Source: Acidobacteriota bacterium
GTDB taxonomy: Bacteria; Acidobacteriota; Blastocatellia; Chloracidobacteriales; JADJPF01
Assembly (NCBI GenBank): GCA_016213785.1
Contig: JACQZQ010000101.1
Coordinates: 62,001-126,000, forward strand
Reading direction: 5' to 3'
DNA: 64,000 nt
The notes under the pieces are model-generated. The model had not been told where the DNA came from, made no database searches, and saw only the letters and a program-made list of their open reading frames with translations. Shown piece after piece: positions 16,689 to 23,219 of this stretch (the stretch's first letter is position 1; the number at the start of each line of letters is the position of its first letter). A program made the translations under genes and the position numbers.

Positions 16689-17558
16689 ATGGAAAATGCC
16701 ATTTATAACTTTATAGAGCTTTTTTTAGAAGGCTTAGGGATTAAACAATCGCCTGTTGTTTTTCTTTCTCTTTATGGGTTAATAATGGCTCGTCTAGTGC
16801 CTGCAATTAATTACACTCCTTTTCTTGGTGGTGCTGCAATTAGCGCCCCTGTTAAAATTGCGCTAGCTTTTACTCTTACTTTTTTAATTTATCCCGCAAT
16901 GGCTTCAAGTATTCCAGCAGAAACTATTCCTACATCTGTTATACCTTTTATTTTTCTAGCTATAAAAGAGGGCTTAATAGGTTTTACTCTAGGTTATATT
17001 ACATCGCTTGTTTTTTATGGGATTCAATCAGCCGGTCAAATGGTTGATAATGCTAGAGGAGCAACTATTGCTCAGTTACAAAACTTACAATTAAGTACAC
17101 AAACTTCGCTTCTTGGAAATATGAAATTACAAGTTGCTATTGTGTTATTTTTTACTTTGGATGGGCATTTACTTTATCTTAAGGCGCTTTTCTATAGCTT
17201 TGAACGCTTACCTGTAAATGCATTTCCAAAAATTGCACAAGGACTTTTAATTGGTGGAGAACTTAGCCCTATAATTACTGACATAATTCGTATGTCTGCT
17301 GATGTTTTACTTGTAAGTATGCAACTTGCAGCACCTGTTTTAGTTTGTCTATTTTTAACAGACGTAGTTTTTGGCATATTTAACCGAGTTGCACCACAAA
17401 TGAACGTGTTTTTCCTTTCTCTACCAGTCAAAATGTTAATAGGTATTGGAATGCTTTTCTTGGTTTGGACAGCTATTATTGCTCAAATGGAAGAAAGATT
17501 TGTCGCTTACTTAAAAGTACTATATACAATAATAGCTAAGGCTACATTTGGTAACTAA
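16689..17558 (+). CDS. sctT: T3SS export gate protein SctT (FliR/YscT family)
   Basis: 289 residues with seven or so hydrophobic helices. FliR/SctT features include ARLVPAINYTPFLGGAAISA, FLAIKEGLIGFTLGYITSLV and GIQSAGQMVDNARGATIAQL, the last being the conserved Q-x-G-x-x-x-D-x-x-RG segment of the gate's periplasmic-facing core. The end, VFGIFNRVAPQMNVFFLSLP, is equally characteristic. It completes the R-S-T export gate in the same order as in flagellar and injectisome operons. Confidence 0.94.
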   Translation: MENAIYNFIELFLEGLGIKQSPVVFLSLYGLIMARLVPAINYTPFLGGAAISAPVKIALAFTLTFLIYPAMASSIPAETIPTSVIPFIFLAIKEGLIGFTLGYITSLVFYGIQSAGQMVDNARGATIAQLQNLQLSTQTSLLGNMKLQVAIVLFFTLDGHLLYLKALFYSFERLPVNAFPKIAQGLLIGGELSPIITDIIRMSADVLLVSMQLAAPVLVCLFLTDVVFGIFNRVAPQMNVFFLSLPVKMLIGIGMLFLVWTAIIAQMEERFVAYLKVLYTIIAKATFGN

Positions 17559-17578
17559 ATCTTATTATTTGCCGATAA
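17552..17578 (+). promoter_or_regulatory. Possible sigma-28-type promoter before sctU
   Basis: An exact FliA-type -10, GCCGATAA, lies at 17571-17578. At the expected 15-base distance upstream is TAAC (17552-17555); a perfect TAAA lies at 17556-17559 but leaves only 11 bases. It overlaps the end of sctT and lies 20 bases before the sctU start. A GCCGATAA is expected about once by chance in a window of this size and composition, so this is a suggestion only. Confidence 0.3.
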
Positions 17579-17598
17579 ATTTTTGAGGTGTTTTTCTA

Positions 17599-18687
17599 AT
17601 GGCAGAAGGACAAGGCGGAGAAAAGACAGAACAACCTACGCCAAAGCGTCTAAAAGACGCTCGCAAAAAAGGTAATATAGCTAAAAGTAAGGACTTATCA
17701 GGTGCTATTCTTTTCCTTGTCACTGTTATGCTTCTAGCAATTCTTAGTAGTTTCACTAGTGGTGTTTTAATACATCATATGCAAGATTCTATTAGGCTAG
17801 CTTTTTCTATTAAGGAGCTTAATCTAGAAAGAGTTAATGAAGTATTAGCTGTTGGTTTAATTGCAATGTTTAAGGTGCTAGCACCAATTCTAGCTGCAAA
17901 CATGGTTATTGCTTTAGCTATTGAATTTATACAGGTAGGAGCACTTTTTACGACCGAAACCCTAAAACCTAAGTTTGATAAACTCAACCCTGTAAATGGG
18001 TTCAAAGGTATGTTCTTTCAAAAGAAAACCTATATAGAATTACTTAAAACAATTTTTAAATTAGTTATTCTATGTGCAATGTTTTATGTTATTTTTAAGG
18101 CTAATTTACCTGAATTAATTATAGCTGGTAAACGTTCTCTATGGTATTCAGCAAGCTTAACAGGTAGTATCCTTTTTGATGTTTCAGTAAAAATAGGTGG
18201 CCTCTTTCTTGTCATTGGAGTAGCAGATTTTGGACTTCAAAAGCACTTGTGGATAAAAGACTTAATGATGTCAAAATATGAGGTCAAACAAGAATATAAG
18301 CAGGATGAAGGCGATCCACATAATAAAGCGGCTCGCAAACGCCTGCACCGCGAATTGTTACAACACAACGCGGTTCAAGATGTAAAAAAGGCGGATGTAG
18401 TCATCGTGAATCCAACACATATTGCCGTAGCTATTAGATATAGAAAAGAAGAAATGCCCGCACCGCAAATTATTGCTAAGGGCGAAATGTTAATGGCAGA
18501 AAAGATCCTAGAAATTGCACGCGAAAATAATATTCCTGTAATGCGTAATATTCCCCTAGCTCATGCTCTTAATAAACTAGAAGAGGGTGAAGAAATACCT
18601 GAAGAACTTTACGAAGCTGTTGCTGAAGTACTTAACTGGGTCTATCGTATGTCTAAACAAAATAATCAAAATTCACCCCAGCAATAA
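17599..18687 (+). CDS. sctU: T3SS autoproteolytic switch protein SctU (FlhB/YscU family)
   Basis: 362 residues. It starts with the family hallmark GEKTEQPTPKRLKDARKKGN, followed by four membrane helices (about 33-60, 82-117, 146-170, 185-212). The cytoplasmic domain carries the autocleavage site NPTH at 271-274 (VIVNPTHIAVAIRY). Cleavage between Asn and Pro is required for the switch from rod/needle to later substrates. The C-terminal tail (EVLNWVYRMSKQ) is close to the FlhB/SctU consensus. Length fits both families. GAGGTG precedes the ATG by about nine bases. Confidence 0.96.
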   Translation: MAEGQGGEKTEQPTPKRLKDARKKGNIAKSKDLSGAILFLVTVMLLAILSSFTSGVLIHHMQDSIRLAFSIKELNLERVNEVLAVGLIAMFKVLAPILAANMVIALAIEFIQVGALFTTETLKPKFDKLNPVNGFKGMFFQKKTYIELLKTIFKLVILCAMFYVIFKANLPELIIAGKRSLWYSASLTGSILFDVSVKIGGLFLVIGVADFGLQKHLWIKDLMMSKYEVKQEYKQDEGDPHNKAARKRLHRELLQHNAVQDVKKADVVIVNPTHIAVAIRYRKEEMPAPQIIAKGEMLMAEKILEIARENNIPVMRNIPLAHALNKLEEGEEIPEELYEAVAEVLNWVYRMSKQNNQNSPQQ

Positions 18688-18694
18688 TTGCTGG
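18678..18694 (+). repeat. Short palindromic hairpin over the sctU stop codon
   Basis: CCAGCAAT and ATTGCTGG (18678-18685, 18687-18694) flank a single A; in RNA a six-base stem with a five-base loop would form. No T-run follows. Possibly a processing site at the end of the machinery operon. Confidence 0.35.
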
Positions 18695-18745
18695 TCTATT
18701 ATTAATTTCCCCTAACGGGATTATAAAATATAAAGGATTTTATTT

Positions 18746-19255
18746 ATGCCAGATAATATTAAAACCAGATTAGATAATGCAAATTTAGGAACAAATTTAG
18801 ACCGTCTTCTTGATCAACGTATAGATAAAGATCAAAATACTCAAGTAGTTTTATATAATGATGTTCAACAGGCAGAACTTCGAGGAAGAACCACAGTAGA
18901 AGGCATTGCAGGCGATTACAGCCCAGAAGCTTTAAGTTTTAAAGAGGCAATGCGTCTAGATGAAGCCCCTCCAACACACGCAGAACTCGAGCCTCCATCA
19001 ATTCAATTTGTCCTTTATGCCTTTGGCGATTCAACACAAAGAAAAATGACCTTTGATAAACTTGCCAAAGCACAAAAAGGTAAAACCAACCAATTAATTC
19101 AAAAAATTAACCAAAAAGCCCCTGCAACAGGCCAGTTACAACAAAAATTAATTGGTCAGCTAGAAAAGGAAGCCCGTATGCTTAATCTAGTTGAGCATCT
19201 TCTACAAATTCAAGATAGAATACTAGCTCGTATGGGTTCACAAACCAAAGGGTAA
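18746..19255 (+). CDS. Unknown T3SS-linked protein
   Basis: 169 residues, not recognised. It has no signal peptide or membrane helix, is polar and helical, with a Gln/Lys-rich C-terminal half (residues about 100-165). The N-terminus (MPDNIKTRLDNANLGTNLDR) is rich in Asn, Asp and Thr, as in many T3SS substrates but also many soluble proteins. It is placed 58 bases after sctU and 14 before a TPR chaperone-like gene, with AAAGGA ahead of the ATG. It could be a secreted protein, a chaperone partner or a SctW-like gatekeeper fragment; nothing in the sequence decides this. Confidence 0.6.
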   Translation: MPDNIKTRLDNANLGTNLDRLLDQRIDKDQNTQVVLYNDVQQAELRGRTTVEGIAGDYSPEALSFKEAMRLDEAPPTHAELEPPSIQFVLYAFGDSTQRKMTFDKLAKAQKGKTNQLIQKINQKAPATGQLQQKLIGQLEKEARMLNLVEHLLQIQDRILARMGSQTKG

Positions 19256-19269
19256 GGAAGTTACTTTTA

Positions 19270-19722
19270 ATGAACGATGTACTTTTGCAAGGTTGGATAG
19301 ATGGCCGTTTAACCCTAGCTAGAGTTAAGGAATGGCAACCACAAGAATTTCAACTCCTTCTTATGCTAGGGTTTACACTTCATGAACAGGGTCGCTCAGA
19401 AGAAGCAGCAATTATTTTTGAAGGTCTAGCAACACTTGATCCTAGAAGCGCCTATTCCCATAGTGCATTAGGAGCCGCCTATTTACGCCTAGAGCAAGAC
19501 GAAAAGGCCCTAACTCATTTAAACATGGCCTTACAACTCGATGCTAAGGACATTTCGGCCTATATTAACCGTGCAGAGCTTTTTATGAAACAAAGTAACT
19601 ATCAACAAGCCCAAGCAGACCTAGAAATGGCTATAAAAATTGGCTCGACCATAGGAATGAGAAATCAGGCCATTCGTCGTGCACAAGGCCTACTAAATAC
19701 CGCTAAAAGGTTGCAAGGATAA
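19270..19722 (+). CDS. TPR protein, likely T3SS class II (SycD/LcrH-type) chaperone
   Basis: 150 residues with about three tetratricopeptide repeats: LMLGFTLHEQGRSEEAAIIF, then SALGAAYLRLEQDEKALTHL and INRAELFMKQSNYQQAQADL. This size and three-TPR layout is that of SycD/LcrH/IpgC chaperones, which hold hydrophobic translocators before export through the T3SS. The first repeat's FEGLATLDPRSAYSHSALGA stretch matches that family's usual wording (F-x-x-L-x-x-L-D-P-x-x-x-x-x-x-x-x-G-A). The likely client is the hydrophobic-segment protein at 19899. A general TPR scaffold cannot be excluded. Confidence 0.7.
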   Translation: MNDVLLQGWIDGRLTLARVKEWQPQEFQLLLMLGFTLHEQGRSEEAAIIFEGLATLDPRSAYSHSALGAAYLRLEQDEKALTHLNMALQLDAKDISAYINRAELFMKQSNYQQAQADLEMAIKIGSTIGMRNQAIRRAQGLLNTAKRLQG

Positions 19723-19794
19723 TAGTTATGGTCGGGAAAAAGTTTCAAAATTTTCCAAAAAGTTCCATTTTTCTAAGCAACTTTTTAATACCCA

Positions 19795-19803
19795 CCCCGA
19801 TAA
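19795..19803 (+). promoter_or_regulatory. Possible sigma-28-type -10 box before the candidate secreted protein
   Basis: CCCCGATAA at 19795-19803 matches 7 of 8 bases of the FliA -10. I see no good TAAA at the standard distance. It lies in the 176-base gap before the ATG at 19899, whose 5' leader also holds a short inverted repeat TGAAC/GTTCA (19818-19832). Confidence 0.25.
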
Positions 19804-19898
19804 TGATGAGTGTAAGTTGAACATAAGGTTCATATAAAATTACGCAATTATTAAATCATCAAATTTTATAAATTTAAATTTCAAGGGAGATTAAAAAA

Positions 19899-20504
19899 AT
19901 GGCTAGTATAAATAATAATTTTAGCAGTGCAGCTCAAAATTTCGATCAAGTTAATTCTTTAGCAAAAGACGCTTTAAGCTTAGCTACAGCTATTAATGGT
20001 GGCGATCTTAAAAGCACCCTAGATTCAGCAGGTAAATTATTCCAAAATTTAGGTAACTTAAATGATATAATTGGTGGTTCCGCAGGCAATACTAATACTA
20101 CTCAAGGTGCCCCAATGTCATCAAAATTATCTTCTTTAGACATGATGAAACTGTTTGGTCTGGATACCCAGACTCAAGAAGAGAATAAAACAAAGTCTGC
20201 TGCTGCTGCTGCTGCTAAAGGAAAAGTCACTGGCCTTGCTGGATTACTTGCGTTAGTCAGCATGACTCTTGCTAACGCAATGCAAGGTACTGCTGATAAA
20301 ATTGCTGAGTTATCAAAGAAACTTGATGCGCAAAAAAAGGGCGAAGATGGTGTTAGCTTTGAAGATCAAGCTATGTTACAAAGGTTAACTTTTGACCTTC
20401 AGCAATTTCAAACATTAAGTAATCGTGTAGTTGAAACTGTAACTGGTCTTGAAAAATCAGCAGGTGATGCTCAGCGGGCTGTTACTCAAAACTTGGCCGT
20501 ATAG
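19899..20504 (+). CDS. Candidate T3SS-secreted filament or translocon protein
   Basis: 201 residues, no recognised family. The N-terminal half is Asn/Ser/Gly-rich without a Sec signal; a poly-Ala run and a hydrophobic helix (VTGLAGLLALVSMTLANAM, about 111-129) lie in the middle. The C-terminus is an amphipathic helix pair (MLQRLTFDLQQFQTLSNRVV) that looks like the end helices of needle, EspA-filament or translocator proteins. It has a strong AAGGGAG site and its own very strong terminator, pointing to high, separate expression, as expected of a bulk export substrate. It follows the TPR chaperone gene. Role as SctF-like, EspA-like or translocator is undecided. Confidence 0.55.
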   Translation: MASINNNFSSAAQNFDQVNSLAKDALSLATAINGGDLKSTLDSAGKLFQNLGNLNDIIGGSAGNTNTTQGAPMSSKLSSLDMMKLFGLDTQTQEENKTKSAAAAAAKGKVTGLAGLLALVSMTLANAMQGTADKIAELSKKLDAQKKGEDGVSFEDQAMLQRLTFDLQQFQTLSNRVVETVTGLEKSAGDAQRAVTQNLAV

Positions 20505-20521
20505 TTCACGTAAAAACTTAC

Positions 20522-20588
20522 AAAGCTTTAAAAGCTCAAAAGCCCAATCGACTTCTCGGTTGGGCTTTTGAGCTTTTAAAGCTTTTTT
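20522..20588 (+). terminator. Very strong rho-independent terminator closing the T3SS cluster
   Basis: A perfect 26-base inverted repeat (20522-20547 with 20560-20585), extended by a further G:T and two G:C pairs, leaves a six-base loop and runs directly into TTTTTT (20583-20588). Confidence 0.93.
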
Positions 20589-20736
20589 GCAAATTTGCAA
20601 ACTGGTATTTACAAACCTTTCGTTAATGATAAAAATACTTTTTCACAATAACATTTTATTAATATCTATTTATTAGTATTTGCTATTAAATGAGATCAAG
20701 AATTTTGTATTACTAACTAAAACCTTTGGAGGAAAT

Positions 20737-21192
20737 ATGGGTAAGTATCAAGAAAGTGCTGTAGTTCAACGTTATGGCAAAACACCTTCTTCTGATGAAG
20801 AAATAGCTAAATATCTACAAGCATTAAAAGTAATTATTGGCGCTGATGGCGAAGTGGCAGAAGAGGAAATGAATGCGCTTAGAAAGGGAATGAAACGTTT
20901 AGGAGCATCTGAAGATCTTGTTAAAATGATTGAAGGTTTTAATATTTCTGGAGTAAAGTTAGAAACAGTTCTTCCTTCTTTAACTCCAGGTGGAAAACGC
21001 GCTCGTTATCTCTTAAAAGATGCTATTGAGATTGCTCGTGCTGATGGCACTTATGCTCAAGGTGAAAAAGATGCAGTAGTAAAAGCGGCTGATCTGCTTG
21101 GTGTTAGCCAAGAGACTAGAAAAGCGATTGAATCTTTAGTTGAATTAGAACATGCCAGCAAACATTTACGCAAAGCAATTTTTGGTAAATAA
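20737..21192 (+). CDS. TerB-like protein
   Basis: 151 residues, soluble and helical. Two similar helical segments carry the acidic pattern of the TerB/DUF533 fold: LKVIIGADGEVAEEEMNALR and IEIARADGTYAQGEKDAVVK, where an ADG loop sits between helices and may bind metal. TerB-fold domains occur in tellurite-resistance and stress systems and as accessory parts of signalling proteins; the biochemical role is unclear. A TTG at 20680 is in frame, but TTTGGAGGAAAT puts a perfect site before the ATG at 20737. It lies only eight bases before the kinase-like/hydrolase gene, so the two are probably co-transcribed. Confidence 0.75.
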   Translation: MGKYQESAVVQRYGKTPSSDEEIAKYLQALKVIIGADGEVAEEEMNALRKGMKRLGASEDLVKMIEGFNISGVKLETVLPSLTPGGKRARYLLKDAIEIARADGTYAQGEKDAVVKAADLLGVSQETRKAIESLVELEHASKHLRKAIFGK

Positions 21193-21200
21193 AAAGTTTT

Positions 21201-23132
21201 GTGTATCGTCCTAAACTTACATTCCAACAATTAGCAATTTTTAGCGCTTTAACTAAAAGCGATGATCTAAAACGAACTATGATTGCCTCTACTACAGTGC
21301 TTGAACCAGGCACTGTAGTAACAGTAAATCAAGAAATTCTTTCCATAACAGATCAGTTAGGTAGCGGTCTTATAGGCGTTGTTTACAAAACTAAAAGCCT
21401 AAAAAGTAATCAAATATTTGCTTATAAAAGAGCCAGAGCAAAACTTAATTTTTTTCATCAAGTTTTAGAAATTGAAAAAAAAGTCTCTGATCTGCTCTCT
21501 CAATCATCTATCTTAAAACCCGCCCGTATTTTAGAACTTACTCCTAATGCCCTATTAAAAGAATTTTGCCCAGAACCAACTCTTTTAAACCTTTTACTAG
21601 AAAATAAATTAACTTCTAAACAAAAATCTGCTCTAGTAGAAGTCTTAAAAGAGGCAGCGGAAATTGATCGCACTTATCATTTTATTTTAGACCTTTCTGC
21701 TAAAAACCTCGCTTGGAAAAATGGTTGGATACTGCTTGACAGTGGCCCTAAAAGCCATATTACAGATTTTAGTAAAGTTTTAAGAGCGCCTACTTGGGAA
21801 AATTATTTTACTTATATTCAAGAAAAAACTCTTAAACAAAAAATTTCTGCTCCTTCAGTTTTATCAAGAAAAGTAGCAGAAAATAAACTTTCTGCTAAAA
21901 AATTCTTTTTTGTATATGACTGGTGGATATGGCTTCCTTTTGATGAAGAAGTAGATCCCAGCTATTACTACGTAAGCATAGATAACAGCCAAAAAGAAAC
22001 AGAAATTATTTTTAGACTAGATCTAGATGAAAGGCTTATAAAACTGGCAAAAGATGCTCCTGAAGAATTAACTACAAACCCCATTTTGCAACAAACAGCA
22101 CTTGCTGCTTGGCAAAAGCAATACCCTGAAATTAAAGTCTCATTCTCACCCATTAATGATACAGGCTTTTTGCCTTTATCATTAACAAGTAAACCAATAA
22201 CTTTAGCAACTCTAGCTAGCGAAACCTCTCCATTAGCTTTAGCTAAAGCATTAAAAACATTTGTTAATAAAAAAGAATTTTTAGAACAACCAACAATGGC
22301 TGTAAATAGCTATGAACATTGGTCTGATCTACTAACAAAGAAAAAAGATTTTCTTCCTACAGATATTTATTGCCATATTCCGCTACATTCTTCTCTGAAA
22401 TGGGTGAATGAATTTTTAGGAAATACTCCACATTTTGTTATCACCCCTCCAAAAGTACGTAAAGATGCGCTTTGTGATTTGATTTGTATTCCTAGCAAAA
22501 ATAATGAACGTGCAATTATTTTTTTACCAGGTTTTAGAGCTTCTGCCAAAGCAGCAATTCCTTTAATTGCAACATTAATAGAAAAAGGGGTTTCTGCCCT
22601 TTTTATTGCTACACAAATAGGAGCATTTAATACTCAAGGTCAACTCCTAGTTACAGGAGGAGCTTGGGAGACACTCCTACTTTGGCAGACAGTTGATTAT
22701 CTTGTTGACTGTTTAGGAGTTAAAGAAATTGACATAGTTGCTGCATCTTATGGCTCTATTTCAGCAGCAATCATTTCACAAATCTACCCAGCAGTAAAAA
22801 GATTAATATTAGATTCGAGTGTAGTAAAACCCTACGATTTATTAACTTATCTAGCAAAAGTCCAAGGCTATGTACCAGAAGAAATATTAAGAAAGGTTAA
22901 AGAACACAATCTTGGTGAGCCATTTGAGTTAATGATGCCTAAGAGAAAAGGGCTTAAAACCCTTACAATGCGCCCTGTTAGCGATCGCTTTATGGATGTT
23001 TGCGGACATCTTTATTTAGATCAAACGCTTTATTATGAAGCAGGGCATGCAACAACAATGAGACATGATATTGAGGAAAAGGAAATTCCTAAGATTTGTT
23101 TAGAAGCTATTTTTGAGTTTTTAGCCAGTTAA
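21201..23132 (+). CDS. Protein-kinase-like domain fused to an alpha/beta-hydrolase domain
   Basis: 643 residues. The N-terminal 30-220 has a kinase-like fold: glycine-rich loop LGSGLIGVVYK (about 53-63), a Lys in FAYKRA (K76), a catalytic-loop-like ILDLSAKNLAW (D164, N169) and LLDSG (D180) in place of DFG. The C-lobe is short, as in atypical kinases of the RIO/KdkA/APH type. After a linker, residues about 430-643 form an alpha/beta hydrolase: IIFLPGFRASAKAA (oxyanion region), nucleophile elbow VAASYGSISAA (S516), and EAGHATTM (H616), with D595 or D599 as candidate acid. The elbow's first Gly is Ala. Start GTG 21201 lacks a good ribosome site; ATG 21279 is an alternative. No signal peptide or membrane helix. 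Confidence 0.75.
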   Translation: MYRPKLTFQQLAIFSALTKSDDLKRTMIASTTVLEPGTVVTVNQEILSITDQLGSGLIGVVYKTKSLKSNQIFAYKRARAKLNFFHQVLEIEKKVSDLLSQSSILKPARILELTPNALLKEFCPEPTLLNLLLENKLTSKQKSALVEVLKEAAEIDRTYHFILDLSAKNLAWKNGWILLDSGPKSHITDFSKVLRAPTWENYFTYIQEKTLKQKISAPSVLSRKVAENKLSAKKFFFVYDWWIWLPFDEEVDPSYYYVSIDNSQKETEIIFRLDLDERLIKLAKDAPEELTTNPILQQTALAAWQKQYPEIKVSFSPINDTGFLPLSLTSKPITLATLASETSPLALAKALKTFVNKKEFLEQPTMAVNSYEHWSDLLTKKKDFLPTDIYCHIPLHSSLKWVNEFLGNTPHFVITPPKVRKDALCDLICIPSKNNERAIIFLPGFRASAKAAIPLIATLIEKGVSALFIATQIGAFNTQGQLLVTGGAWETLLLWQTVDYLVDCLGVKEIDIVAASYGSISAAIISQIYPAVKRLILDSSVVKPYDLLTYLAKVQGYVPEEILRKVKEHNLGEPFELMMPKRKGLKTLTMRPVSDRFMDVCGHLYLDQTLYYEAGHATTMRHDIEEKEIPKICLEAIFEFLAS

Positions 23133-23219
23133 TCTTGTAATTTTTTTACTCCTAAAAGTAATTCTAACTGACTAGCAAATCCTATCTATTCAGCTAAATT
23201 ATCTACATTTGGCAGTTCT

